The notes under the pieces were generated by a model. The model saw only the letters and a list, made by a program, of their open reading frames with translations, was not told the DNA's origin and ran no database searches. This document shows positions 23,671 to 36,250 of a stretch of DNA of 64,000 bases, one piece after another. This DNA comes from Poecilobothrus nobilitatus. Its lineage: Eukaryota; Arthropoda; Insecta; Diptera; Dolichopodidae. A program made the position numbers and the translations under genes. How positions within the stretch are numbered: position 1 is the first letter of the stretch; every line of letters starts with the position of its first letter. The stretch covers positions 249,389,825-249,453,824 of the forward strand of contig OX352774.1 of NCBI GenBank assembly GCA_947095535.1. The letters are read 5' to 3'.

Positions 23671-25420
23671 CGTATAAATGTTTGTATAAACATATATTTT
23701 ATTTTTTTTCAGAAAGTTTAACAAAAACAAATTTTAATAAAACCAAAACATTTTATGGTAAACTTTCCGAAAAAAGCGATAATCTTCGTTTTCCAAAAGT
23801 CTTAAAATAATTATGTATGATAATAATTATAAATGCACATATTTTAGTTCTTAAAATATATATGCAAAAACACGAGATTTGAAGATTGGTTTCAAAACCA
23901 AGATTTTAGCCTTTTTTCAAAATTATTACATGCATCGCTTTATTTAAGATTCTGAAATATGAAAGATTTTCAAGTAAAAAAAATAATTAGAATGGATTTA
24001 TACAAATGATTACAAAATCAGGTTTTCAATGATTTGTTTAGTAGAAATTTGGGCGAAATATTCCGTCCCCTACTATTTTAAGAATACATTTATATTAATA
24101 TAATCATATTAACAGATATATAATAGTAATAATCATCCAGTACTTTTTAATATTAAAACATGATGTTATTAATCATTTCAGTACTTTTAGATTTCAGCAT
24201 TAATTCCGTTTCAAAACGTCAATAGGGTCAAATTTTGGAAAGAAATCGCGTTTTCGACATTATTTCACTGTCGAAAAGAACAATCTAAATATTGAAAAAA
24301 GGTTTTAGATGTATTTTGGCTCTTGCCGAAAGCACTATCATTTAAATACAAGGCAAATCATTTAATTACTTTATTATATATTTATTTTAAATAGAATTTG
24401 AACTAAGAACTCAGTACCAATATTTAGATAATGTAATCACATATTGTATATGCTTTATTTAGTTTTACGTATATTTTACATATATTTTCTAGAAAAATTT
24501 AAATTATTTCTTAATTGAAATATTCATAAAAAAAAAAAAAACAAAAACGATTATTCATAGTAAATTTTCCTATATATATATATGCATATTAGTTATATCA
24601 AATTTCCATTCAAAAGCAATTAAAAAATCTTGCTAAACAATCTAATATTAATGGAAATCTTTCTAAAGGCTAAAATAAACCATCAATTAAATATTAAAAT
24701 ATTATCTAATAAATTTACTTAAAATCTTAACTATAACTAAAAAATACAAATATAACAATATAAATAAATAAATATTATATTCACATATATGTATATATAA
24801 GATAATTATGTCACGATATGTAAATAATATATAAGATTTTAGTTAACAAGTTAATATTTAAAAATAAAATTTTTCCATTATAATATGACGTATATGAAAA
24901 TTTTCATTAATTTTTATTTTTACTATTCCATACATACATATGTATGTATATGTATAGTTATAATAGCTTTATATTATTATCTAATATTTAATCTTTATTT
25001 TCCTTCTAGCTATATAAACAAAACCAAAGAGTGAAATAAATAATAATTATTATTTAAAATTAAAATTCTGAAGGATCTAAAATTATGTATATATGTATAT
25101 ATATATATGTAAATATGTACTTATATTATTATAATAATATTTATTCAAAAAATATGAATAATATAAAGATTCGCTGCATCATTGTTGTATAGGTATATAA
25201 ATAATAATTGTATATATATAAATGTATATAGGTATAGGTACTACTAAAGTGTTATAAATAAATATTACACAATATCTATATATATATATATATATAGTGT
25301 ATGTTGCGTCATTATACCGTTATATAATCAATAATTTATCTAGGTATATAAAATTATTATTTATTTAGTAAATTCCTCAACTTAATTGTAAATTTTACGA
25401 ATATAATATTTTGCATATTT

Positions 25421-25452
<32 letters not shown>

Positions 25453-25639
25453 CAGAATTCAGTTTTATGTTTTTTATTTTTTGTTTTTTTTTTACAAATA
25501 TATCATTGTTGTTATTGTAAAAAGTATGATTCATTGCATCTTATTTAATCTTAAATAATATTATTCTATTTTATAAATTAATATTCATATCGTCCATATC
25601 ATAATTTATATTGTACGGATCGTAAAAAATATTATGTTT
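23671..25639. other. A+T-rich non-coding stretch
   Basis: No gene recognised. It contains a 9-bp perfect hairpin (TTTTCGACA/TGTCGAAAA, 24251-24277), several TA tracts (for example 25274-25298) and a run of 26 A at 25421-25446. Confidence 0.5.
25421..25446. repeat. Poly(A) run of 26
   Basis: The longest uninterrupted homopolymer noticed. It could be an old retroposon tail, but nothing recognisable lies upstream. Confidence 0.95.
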
Positions 25640-25990
25640 ATCTGGCAGTGGATAATACAAAATGAGGAATAATTATTGATATCAGTCAAAACAGGCAAAA
25701 ACCGATCAAAATACAAAATCCAAAGAAGAAAATGACGATGCGAATCGATCATATACTCAGACATCCAACAACATGAATGGTATGTCAGATACTGAACTGG
25801 AATCGCCAAGGTAGAAGAAATGTGAGAAGATTTAAAAATAAATTTGAATGAATAAGACGTGTCTAAAGTGAGGTAGAAGATGTTGAAAGTCTAGGAGCTG
25901 AAATTAATAGAATAATTCCAAGTGAGATAAAATTAGAGACGATTTGTGGAAGCCTAAAGGTAATAGGACAGAAGAAAAAAGAAAAAAAAA
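25640..25990 (+). pseudogene. LINE ORF2 C-terminus (endonuclease/reverse transcriptase polyprotein), decayed
   Basis: Pieces in three frames resemble the C-terminal tail of RTE/CR1-type non-LTR polyproteins: QKPIKIQ and KKKMTMRIDHILRHP (family pattern xPIxxQIxKRKWRWIGHxLR), then NWNRQGRRNVRRFKNKFE (family pattern WNPQGRRxxGRPKNTW), then SEVEDVESLGAEINRI and finally a short GNRTEEKR-like end running into poly(A) at 25975-25990. The breaks are at least two frame changes and several stops. Only the last ~110 codons remain, as expected for a 5'-truncated insertion. Family resemblance is from memory; the exact clade is uncertain. The minus-strand frame 25606-25809 is a by-product. Confidence 0.75.
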
Positions 25991-26673
25991 AATATTATGT
26001 TTCTTTTTTCTCTTTTTTGTTTTGGAAATATGATTGATGAGTTCTTTTTTTTTTTGAGTAAAATCCTAAAATTTCTAAATTTATATACCTATAATTTTCA
26101 GTAAATTCAGTTTAAACTTTGGTTCATTTTATATGAACTTAAAACTACGGAATACAAGACAGTATTTAATGTTTTACGCTTTTGAAATCAAATGTTATTG
26201 AAAAATTCATTATTCTTAAATTTCTGTCCCTTTTGTTTTTATATAGACCTTGTGAGTAATAACAATTGTTCAGTTGAAAAATAAATGAATCACAACTATA
26301 TATCTATTCATTTAAAACTTTCAAATACAATATTAGAACAATTTGAAAGGACTCCTTGCAGCAATATCGAGTCTTTTTTATACAATATAATTTAGGGAGC
26401 TTAATTCGTCTTAAGAATATGAAAGAGAATTAAATTCGTTAATAAACTATAACTTATTACGGTTAAATAAAATTCTCTTAATTTTCATTTCTCTCTTATC
26501 ACAATTTTCAAGAAAAACAATATACCAATTTTACTCTTTATAAGTATATATCTTTTTTTATTCAATTTTTCGGCAGTTTCTTGATTTAATGAAATTTTTT
26601 TACTTTTCTTTAAAAAAAAGCACAAATGAAAATACAAAAACTATTACGGATTCAAAACAAAATGTATTTTTAT
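25991..26673. other. A+T-rich non-coding stretch
   Basis: Nothing recognised beyond poly(T) at 26046-26055. Confidence 0.5.
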
Positions 26674-26681
26674 ACTCAGAT

Positions 26682-26880
26682 ATGTGTGTATCTGTGGCCT
26701 AGTGGGTAAAAGCGTATAAAATACACTGTAAACAACGAGGATGTGTAGATTCAAATTCCACACACGTCGTAAGAGTTATTTCGCCTTACGACATTTACAG
26801 CCACGCCTGAACAGGAAAAGCTGTGTAATTTCCTGTCCACATTTATGTGACAGAGAAATGCAATAAAAAACAAAAAAAAA
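26682..26880 (+). mobile_element. tRNA-derived SINE, copy 2, best preserved, with 8-bp target-site duplication
   Basis: The A box TGGCCTAGTGGG is at 26695-26706 and the B box GATTCAAATTC at 26748-26758. The body holds a perfect stem GTCGTAAG/CTTACGAC and the 3' stem-loop CTGTCCACATTTATGTGACAG, which is 9 bp with one bulge. It ends in an A-rich tail. ACTCAGAT stands at 26674-26681 and again at 26881-26888, an exact target duplication. At ~199 bp including tail it has the usual size of an insect tRNA-SINE. The other copies are at 23483-23661, 62020-62227 and 62300-62470. Confidence 0.93.
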
Positions 26881-26888
26881 ACTCAGAT

Positions 26889-27710
26889 CTATTAATACTT
26901 AAAATTTAATTCAATATAAACAGAAATTAAATTAAATTATATTATTTTAATGTCCTTATTTAATATGTCCTTATTTAAAACTTCTTCTATTATTATTATC
27001 TAAATAAATTGCAACTAAATGTTTAGTTTACGTAATTTTGAAGACTGTGAAATGATATCTTTATTTACAAGCTAAAATCAAAATATTTCAATGCATTTAT
27101 TTGTGGAACTTATAAAATAGAATATCTATCACATTTTAATGTTTATTTTAAGTTTTTTTTTTTTCAGACCTAACGAATATAATACATATATATCATTAGA
27201 ATTTTATATCCTTTCATCAAAATTAGCATCAAATAAAATTCATTAATGTAACGTCATTGACTGTAATAATAATATTACATTTGTACATAAGTTCTTATAC
27301 ATATATATAATATATTTGTATGTTTTTATTTAAATATTTGTATATAATAGAATAGAATATAGAACAGAATAGATTTAAATCAAAAACTTCTATCATATTA
27401 AAAGACATACAGTTTAATATATGCAATTAATTTACATTTTCGTTGCCAAGCATCAACAAATTTTATTATAATTTTAAATTAAATTGAAAATTTAATTTCT
27501 TTACCAAAAAAACCATCGAACAAAATAATATTATTTAAAGATTTACAAAAGGAAAAAGTGTAAGGAAGAAAAGGAAACAATAATGAATATAATATATATA
27601 GGAAATATAATTTGACAGTTCATAAAACAAAATGGTAAAATTATTTTGTATGTAAATACATATATTATGTAATTTTATTATAAATTAAATAATGAAATTT
27701 AATTAAAAAC
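26889..27710. other. A+T-rich non-coding stretch
   Basis: No gene or element recognised. Confidence 0.5.
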
Positions 27711-28746
27711 AAGTAAAAATAACAGTAAGTCGATACAACCGACTTATTTATACCCTACACCTAAAACATTCAAATTAAATTAAAAATCCATAAGTTATTT
27801 TAGTTAGGTATTTAATTCAAGCTAAAAAAAATAAATGCTGTTACAACCTTTGTACAAAATTTCAGGTTTCTATCTTTATTAAATTCGAAAATATGATTGT
27901 TAGGTCTTGGGAAGTGTGTGAAGGCACGCGGACCACCACCCCAATTCATCTCAAATTTTAGAGACATCAACAGGGTAGAACATTCTTATATCAAATTTCA
28001 AGTTTATATATTTATTAATTTCGAAGATATGCTTGTTTGGTCTTAGGAGTTGTGTGGCAGATACCCGAACAACCATTCTAATTCATCTTAAATTTTGGAC
28101 AAATCAGGGATTCAGAAAACAACACCCTTGTACCAAATTTGAAGTTTCTGTCTTTATTAATTTCGAAGATATGCTTGTTCGGTTTTGGGAGTTGTATGGG
28201 AGGTACCCGAACGACCACTCCAATCCATCTCAAATTTTAGGCAAATCAGGGATTTAGAAAACAGCACCCTCGTATCAAATTTGAAGTTCCTATCTTTATT
28301 AATTTCGAAGATATGCATGTTCGGTTTTGGGAGTTGTATGGGAGGTACCCGAACAGCTCCACCAATTCATCTCAAATTTTGGACAAATCAGGGATTCAGG
28401 TACCAAATTTGAAGTTTCTGTCTTCATTAATTTCGAAGATATGCTTGTTCGGTTTTGGGAGTTGTATGGGAGGTACTCGAACGCATGGCCCGATTTCGCC
28501 CATTTACAATCCCCGCCTTACCTTAGTCATTGTTAACCTACAGTATAAATTTCATCAAGATAGCATCATTATTTTTTGAGTTATCGTGCGTACGGACGGA
28601 CGGACGGACGGACATCGCTAAATCGACTCCGGCGGAGATCCTGATTCACAATATATATACATGTCTATACCTAACTCGCTTCCTTTTGGTGGTTACAAAC
28701 ACCATACCAAAGTTAATATACCCTATACTTAATGTGTAGGGTATAA
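27711..28746 (-). mobile_element. HINE-A copy 3
   Basis: Nearly identical to copy 1 (3616-4522) over both ends, but with an additional central unit: anchors near 27886, 28022, 28164, 28306 and 28434, with spacings of 136, 142, 142 and 128 bp. (GGAC)x5 lies near 28593-28613 and the terminal hairpin at 28718-28745. Same orientation as copy 1, 24 kb away, so the pair could support ectopic recombination. The open frames 28033-28579 read through the repeat units. Confidence 0.8.
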
Positions 28747-31468
28747 AAATACTTGAAGAATAAGTTAGGCAATTGAACCATAGGTAATAAAACTTTAATT
28801 TTTTATTTAATTATTTTATGTTTCGAAACTATTTTATTAAATTGGATTTTCATCATAGTGATAATTCCGACCAAAGTCCATTTTGTATCTATAGGGTTAT
28901 TAATAATTAAGAAAATCATAGAAATTCTATTACTTTACAAGTAAATCTGGAATAGAATATTTCTGAAGCTTCTTACAATGTGTAACGTCTTCAAATGCAT
29001 TATAATCTTAGATATTGTTTTTTTTCCTTATCCGAGAAAAAGTAATGTTTTCCGTTATATACATACTTACATTTTGTATTCTTTTTCAAATAATAATTTT
29101 ATATACTTATATGTATATATACGTATGTAATTACAGAACTAATTTTATTTCTGAATTCTACAGGCTGATTGTAAAATATAATTGACAAACGAAACTATAA
29201 AGGAATTTTATAAAAACGGTACACTGTCTATATTAATTATTATATGCTTTCGTGATAGATTACTGTCATATTAATCAACTAACCAACCAATCAGCTGTAA
29301 ATCATGTAAATCAACCAATCAACCAAATAGAAAGTATAATTATTTATTTAGTTCAATATGGATTACATATACAGAACATAGAACTACTAAATCTAAATAA
29401 TATATTTATTATATATTTTCGCAGGCTATCCTTAAAAAACTGCTTAACCTTAAAAATTCGTTTATGATAAGTCTATATAATATTTAAAATTGTCATTTAA
29501 ATTTTTTCAATTTATTTCTAAAGAAAAGTCGATTCTAATTCGTATAGAAGAGACTAATACTAATATAGTAATAAAATATAATAAATCCTCGAACGATTGT
29601 TTGTATAGAAATGATGAGTTTCATCACCATTATTGATGACCAAAACCAAATTTTGTTTTTAAATTTTTTTTTTTTTTTTTTTTATTCATTGCAATTCTAA
29701 CCAAATTGTGCGGTCATGTTTATAATCTAAATTAATGAAGGATCAATTTTCAAAGGAAAAAATTTTTCAAATTCTATTCCTTTTTTTTTTGTTTTTGTTT
29801 TGAAATAAGAGTATATATATGTTGTGTTTTTGAAAGTGGTTTTACTCTATACTATTATTTTATTGCTTTTCTCAATCAAAACATAAAAACCGCATAACAA
29901 TTTTCTTAACAAACGAATTATTCCGTAATATTGAAAAAAAAAAAACAAAAACCAACAAAAAAACAAAAAAAAAAAGAAAATGAATGCAAAAAAAAAAACA
30001 AAAAAAAAAAATTTTGAACAAATTATTTTACGAGGAGAAAATGAAAATTATTAATTGATATGGGATTTAGCTTCAGATGCATAAGATAAATGAGCACCGA
30101 TTTAATTCTATAAATTTTATACAAGATACATACTTGGAAAATTAATTCTTAGAGTGGATTTTCATACTATAGTTATTTATACTAAATGTATATAAGTATA
30201 CACAAAAAACAGTGTAATAAACTGTTTGCAGATTTATACAATGTATGTAGATTTATATTGATATAAATCTTCAGATATATTATACATTTCATATATATAT
30301 ATATTTATTATATGTATATGCATATATGCAAATAATTTTTCAATATAGTATACATTAAAAGGAATTTTGTGATTTCGTATGCTAAATGCAAATTATTTTT
30401 GAAATTGATTCTTTTATTTTTTTCTTTTATTTTTCCCTCTTTTTTTTTTTTTTTTTTGTTTTTCTTATACTTTTTTTTCCTAATTCTTTCCTCTTTTAAC
30501 GTTGTCATTTTATTATATGTTGATGATTTTTGCATCTAAGGCGTAAAAATATATACAAGTATACAAAATGAATGTTAATGAAGAAAAACAATAAAAATAA
30601 CCACAAACAAAATTAAATGTTTAAAATGGAATAAATAAAGTTTATGGTTTTGTAAAATATTCACAATATTGTACATATATATACATATATACATAATACT
30701 AATTCTTATTTATATATATGTTTATGTATGAATTTTTTATACAGTATATGATTAAATTTAATAACATAAAAAATTCAACGATTGATTCTCTTATTTTTTG
30801 CATTATCATATGCATATGCTAATATAATTTACTAAAATTCAATTCCCATAACGCAAATTTGATAAACGTATAAAAAGTTAGACATTTACCGTTAAACGGT
30901 ATAAAACAGGATTTATCGATAAACGTTATCAAACACGGGTAAAGAAAATCTATGTGATGTGTTTATAATTCACCAAAAAAAAAAATTAGACAACTGAAGT
31001 ACATTTCTATAATTTTAGCACACCTTGTACTAAATCTTCTTAATAATAAAATAACAAAAAAAAAAAAAACAATATTCTAAATTTAACAATAATTTATTCA
31101 AACGGAAGTTTATCGTCTACATTTTCAGTTTTGCTTTTCTGATACGATTCTGTTTGTCTGTTAAATAATATAGTAATGGGATTATATACTTAAATATATA
31201 TATACAAACTGATTTTTGTGATAAGTTAATAAATTGAAAGTTCATATTCTAAAGGAATATTATATAAATATTTTATTTGAACACTAAATGTTGACCAAAT
31301 TCATCTACATATATAATAGTAAAGTAAGGCTAAACAACTTCGGAGAATTAATAAAGTTCTAAAACATATTGATACAATCGAACAATTTAATCAGTATAAT
31401 ACTGATTGTTTAATCGTCCAGCGATAACATGAAGGTTAATTTCAGATTTTAGTAGATTAAAACAAAAA
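28747..31468. other. A+T-rich non-coding stretch
   Basis: No gene recognised. Frequent homopolymers (29668-29683, 29940-30010, 30440-30460) and TA tracts. The frames at 29252-29467 and 30308-30535 are low-complexity (Asn/Ile/Gln or Lys-rich) and are not called. Confidence 0.5.
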
Positions 31469-32433
31469 TAAGTAAATGTAACAATGTAACGCGACCGTCA
31501 ATACAACCGACTTATTAATAACCTGCACCTAAATAATTCGAATGAAATTAAAAATCCATTAAATCCTTTTCTTCCTTATTCAACTCGAATTTTAAGAACT
31601 TAAAAAAGGCATGCAACACCCTTGTACAAAATTTCAAGTTTCTATCTTTATTAATTTCGAAGATATGCTTGTTAGGGCTTGGGAGGGATGTGAAAGCTAA
31701 ATGAATCGCCACTCCAATTTATTCAAATTTCAGGAGCATAAAGAAAACATGCCAAAACACCATTATACAAAATTTGAAGGTTCTACCTTTGTAGGTTTTG
31801 GAAATATGCTCGTTTGTTCTTCTGCTCATTCGGAAGTTTTCAAAATACGAACTCATGGTGCAAATGCTATTAAATGTCATTTTTCAATTTCACAGAGCAG
31901 GAAACATAACAGAAAATAAGAAAACATGCCAGAACACCATTGTACCAAAAATAAAGGTTCTATCTTTGTTGGTTGGAGAGATATATACTCCTTTGCTCTG
32001 GGACTCGTTCGGAAGCTTCCAAAAACCGAACCCGTGGTCCTAATCCCTTATTTTAGAGGACATATAATTATAATATTATAACGTCTCTAATATTTTATAA
32101 ATTTTAGAGACGTAAAGAAAACATGAAAGAACACCTTTGTACCAAATTTAAAGCCTCCATCTTTGTTAGTTTTGAAGATAATCTCGTTTGTCCATCCGAA
32201 CCCATGGATCGATTTTGCCCAGATGCAATTAATAACCTACTAGATAGCTTTCTTAGTTTTTGAGTTATTGTGCAAACGTGTGCACGGTCGAACGGACATC
32301 GTTAAATCGACTCAAAAGGTGATTCTGATTAAAAATATATGTACATGTTCATATCTAACTCGTTTGATTTTGATATTTACACACACTATACCAAAGTTAA
32401 TACATATACCCTATACTTTAGGTGTAGGGTTAA
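31469..32433 (-). mobile_element. HINE-A copy 4 (oldest copy)
   Basis: The ends AAGTAAATGTAAC...CAACCGACTTATTAATA (31469-31520) and TACCCTATACTTTAGGTGTAGGGTT (from about 32407) match the family but are diverged. The central units mix both types seen in other copies: CGAAGATATGCTTGTT (31659) as in copies 1 and 3, and the CGGAAGCTTCCAAAA block (32011) as in copy 2. (GGAC)n is reduced to one unit near 32293. This copy links the two array types within one family. Confidence 0.7.
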
Positions 32434-34129
32434 TAAGCTATTAACTTAATTAATTAGTTATTAAATTAAATTAATAACAAAAACTTTTTATAAAATTCAT
32501 TTTACTTGAAAATTTCGAATAAATTTATTTTAAGATCTCCAATTTTAATATTAAAACGATTGTTTTTCGTTCTCTCCTTTTTCACAACTCAGAAACTTAC
32601 TCTTAAGATAAGATTTAACACTGAAATTAATACTTTGTCTCTGTTTTAATACTTACATGTATATTCAAATTTTTTTCCCAAATTTACAAGATTTTTCATT
32701 TATGATAATAAAAAGAGTTTTAATTAGAGATACCAACACAAAGGAAACAAAATTGTTCGAAATTTTTCTTAAGTTTGGCCTAAATCTGATCTAAGTTTGT
32801 CAAAACAACCTTTTCTAACTGTATAATATAAAACTATTTTAAATTTTTCAGCTTCTGTTTCGTACTCAGTTTTCTCTTTAACAACTCGGGTTCATCATTC
32901 TTTTATGAATACAACCTAAAACAAACTTTACACTTCTATCTGTAAACTCTTTGACACTTCTATAGCTACAACACTTCTATCTATAATCAATAATGATATT
33001 TACTTACTAACCTCTTTCATTTCCAATTTCAATAAAAAAATTTTTAGTTTAAAATTTCAAACACCATTTAAAAAATTGTAAAACTACAATGAATATAAAA
33101 TTTAAACAACATCCATAGAATATATTATGTATATACATATACATATACATATAAAAAAAAACTGATTATTAACCATTGCAATTAATCTTCTTTTAAATAT
33201 AGGAAAAGTACAATAATTAAGTAATAAATCAGAACCTGCACATTTTAGTTCATTATCAATTCCAATTATATCACAATATTTCGAACAGAATCAGAATAAA
33301 AATTTAAAGTAAAAATTAATAAGGAAGATCTAAAATCATCTTAAATTACCCCTCTATGTCTATTTAATTTTTTAAACTTCATTTATTAATTTGATAAACC
33401 TCATTTATTATAATAATATTGTCGACTAAGTATATATAATGGAATGAATACCCACTGCCATTCTATAAAAATAAATAAAATAATTTGATTTTTGTATAAA
33501 ATTCCAAATAAATAAACAAAGATGGATGTTAGACAAGATAACTTAAGTTTTTTTTTTTTTTTTGAAGACAACGATTATAAAGAAAATGAAATGTATCTGT
33601 ATCTTTCCTTATATAATATTGGTTTTTTTTTTTTTTTGTTTAAATACCAACCGAATAAATAAAATAAAAATAAATTAAAATGAATAAAACAAAAATAATA
33701 ATAAATTCTGACAAGCGGAACATGACATACACTGAATGAAATTTAAGCTATGAGTATATTTGTTGCAGTTCATTGCTATTTACAACAAGGTCTAAACTTT
33801 TGACTTGAATTATTTGAATTATTGCGTTACTATATAGATAGAATATAATACATTTTTGTATCCGTAGATACATTAAAGATTGGGAAATAGAAAAACAAAA
33901 ACAAGATAATATGTAAAAGTATAGGTTTTTAAAGGAGCACATTTTTAAAAAGACAATAACTGTACATTACTTTGATATACAATTTGTTTTTTTTAGAAAA
34001 AGCTTTACATGTAAAATATAATATAATTATTATATTTATAGTATTATTATTATTATATATACTTTAATTTTTACATATTATACACATTGTACAAATCTGC
34101 ATAGATGTCAAAATTCCAGGTGTCTAAAA
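32434..34129. other. A+T-rich non-coding stretch
   Basis: No gene recognised. (TATACA)n-like repeats at 33128-33154 and poly(T) at 33549-33563 and 33621-33638. Confidence 0.5.
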
Positions 34130-34600
34130 TTAACCGATTTTCACCCAGTTAAACAGTTAAAAGGTTAAAGGGGCGGGCAATAAAATTTTTTGATGAGGTA
34201 TTTTGTATTAATTCCAAAATTTCAAGTTACTTACTTTAAGCTTATTTTAAGAGTTACGGATGAACAAAAATTATGCAAAATATCGATTTCATATAACGGT
34301 AAATTTAAATGTTAAATTTAAAAAAATAACGCTAATTTCTGTTGTTTTACGATTGCAAGTTAAAAAATGAATCTGTAGAACGTGAGTTACAACAATTTGA
34401 ATATTGGGCTTTTTCAACTTTACAGACTTGTTTATCTTTTCAATACTACGGTGCGATACTACGTAAAGATAATTGTTCTAACTTAGTTCTTTTTTTTTTT
34501 TTTGTGAAATTTAATTATCTGTGTCTAAAATTTTATTTGTTCATCTATCTAGAACATTTAATCAATAAGCAGAAAGACAAACGGATGCATAGAGTAAAAT
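34130..34600 (-). repeat. HINE-B-like fragment
   Basis: It shares the CATATAACGGTAAATTTAAA block (34290-34309), a GGGCTTTTTCAACTTTACAG block (34406-34425) and the decayed AGACAAACGGATG (34575-34587) in the same order as the copy at 11120-11690. The frame 34342-34635 lies within it and is a by-product. Confidence 0.5.
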
Positions 34601-35848
34601 TAATAAATAAATTTTTGAAACTTTTTTTTTTTTGAAAATCTGCTATAAAATGCATCAGAAAAAAAAAAAAAAAAAACAAAATAAAAGGGGTCGTCATGTG
34701 TTACAGTAAGACAAAAATAAAAACATAATTTTTTATAATTATAAAAAAGATTCTAAAAGAGTTCAGGCTAGGAATAGAACAAGAACAAAAGAAAAACAAA
34801 ACAAAAAACCTCAGAATTGATAGGAACCCTCTTGTAATTAACAAAGTTGTTGTCTGAATTAAATTTTTCAATGTTTAAAAACAAAAAAAAAAAAACAAAA
34901 AAAACACGAAATAAATAAATCTTAAACTGATGATTTGATTATTTTGACTTTTTTGATTTGAAAAAAATAAAAACAAAAAAAAAAAACTAAACTAAACAAA
35001 AAACAAAAATGTGTTGAACATATTATTATAATTATTGAAGTGAACAAAGTTCATAACCAATCTAATAAATTATAAGTAAATCATGTAAAAATAAATCTAA
35101 AGATGATTTTCTATACTCATATTATTTATATGGCTAGTTTTTAAAATTATTACTTACTTATACATAATATGTATGTAATATACTTGTATATTTATTATTA
35201 TGGTTGTTTTTATTCTTGTTGTTGCCACACATTTAGATTATGCATCATTAGTAAAATGTTCATCAGATAAAAAAAAAAAAAACAAAAAAGCAATGCATTT
35301 TACAAAATAACATTTTATACTTACATATATATATACATGTGTATATAGGAAAAGAAAGATTCTTATCAAATATACATTTATTATTAAGATGTAAATATTT
35401 ATATATGTATATAGTACATGTATATATATATATATATCTTCAGTTACCAAAGAAAATTATTATTTTACAAATCAAAAGAATTCAAAGAATGATTAATTTT
35501 TTTGTTTGTTTGTTGTTTTTCTTTTTTTTTTTTTTGTTATTAAGTGAATGAATCGATCAGATAAATATTTCTATATTAAAAGATATAATAATATCAGTTG
35601 TTAGTTTAATATTAGTTAGTCATATATTATTAATAGGAGATAGTTTGTACATAGAAATAATCAATCAACTTTGATTTATCTATAGTTATGTATTTAATAT
35701 GAAGTATAAAAACAAAAATAAATTTATTTTTAATTGCATAATAGTACTAATATGTAAAATCTTCAATTATTTCTTTACTAGAGATATTAGATTTTAGAAT
35801 TATATAAATTATAAATAAATTTAAAAATGTTCATATTTTTTATTTCAG
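34601..35848. other. A+T-rich non-coding stretch upstream of a candidate exon
   Basis: No gene recognised; poly(A) and TA tracts. The last bases, TATTTTTTATTTCAG ending at 35848, are a strong 3' splice site. Confidence 0.5.
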
Positions 35849-36250
35849 GACGTGATGACCGAATGTTTGCGTCGCCCCGTGCCGCTTTAACATTCAAATA
35901 GAATAATACATTAATTTAAATATGACTTGGCCAAATATGTAGATTGAGATGTAAGATATGACGTAACGAAACGACACTAGAGTGGAGTAACTTTTCACTT
36001 TAAGTTGCGTCAACAATCGTTTTTTTTTTTGTAAGTTTTATATTCGTTATTGGATTATCATTCACCATTTAATTTTCATATAAGTGGGTAGACTGGGTAG
36101 ATACTCTTTATATTCAGAATTAAATTTGTTTGAAAAAGCGACGCTAAAATTATGGTCATCATTTTATATAAAAATCACCGTTAGAAGAAATGGAGAAAAT
36201 AATGTGTGAAACGAAACGAGTATTGTGTCATCACTATAATTGAATAAAAA
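35849..36250 (+). CDS. Candidate last exon of an unidentified host gene, with 3' UTR
   Basis: A pyrimidine-rich tract ending in CAG (35846-35848) is followed by ~45 bases that are sharply richer in G+C than anything nearby. Two reading phases are open: phase 0 gives DVMTECLRRPVPL with stop at 35888-35890. The phase with two bases from the previous exon gives RDDRMFASPRAALTFK with stop at 35899-35901. The third phase stops at once. The following ~340 bases stay mildly G+C-richer and reach AATAAA at 36243-36248. This looks like the C-terminal exon of a gene with very long introns, possibly an alternative last exon. I do not recognise the protein, and the phase is undecided. Confidence 0.5.
36243..36248 (+). 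terminator. AATAAA poly(A) signal of the candidate last exon
   Basis: First AATAAA after the coding end at 35890/35901, on the same strand. In DNA this A+T-rich, AATAAA occurs often by chance, so its value depends on the exon call. Confidence 0.3.

Noticed and set aside
29252..29467. 71-codon frame beginning MIDYCHINQLTNQ
   Set aside because: The Asn/Gln-rich part comes from a CAACCAAT-like simple repeat.
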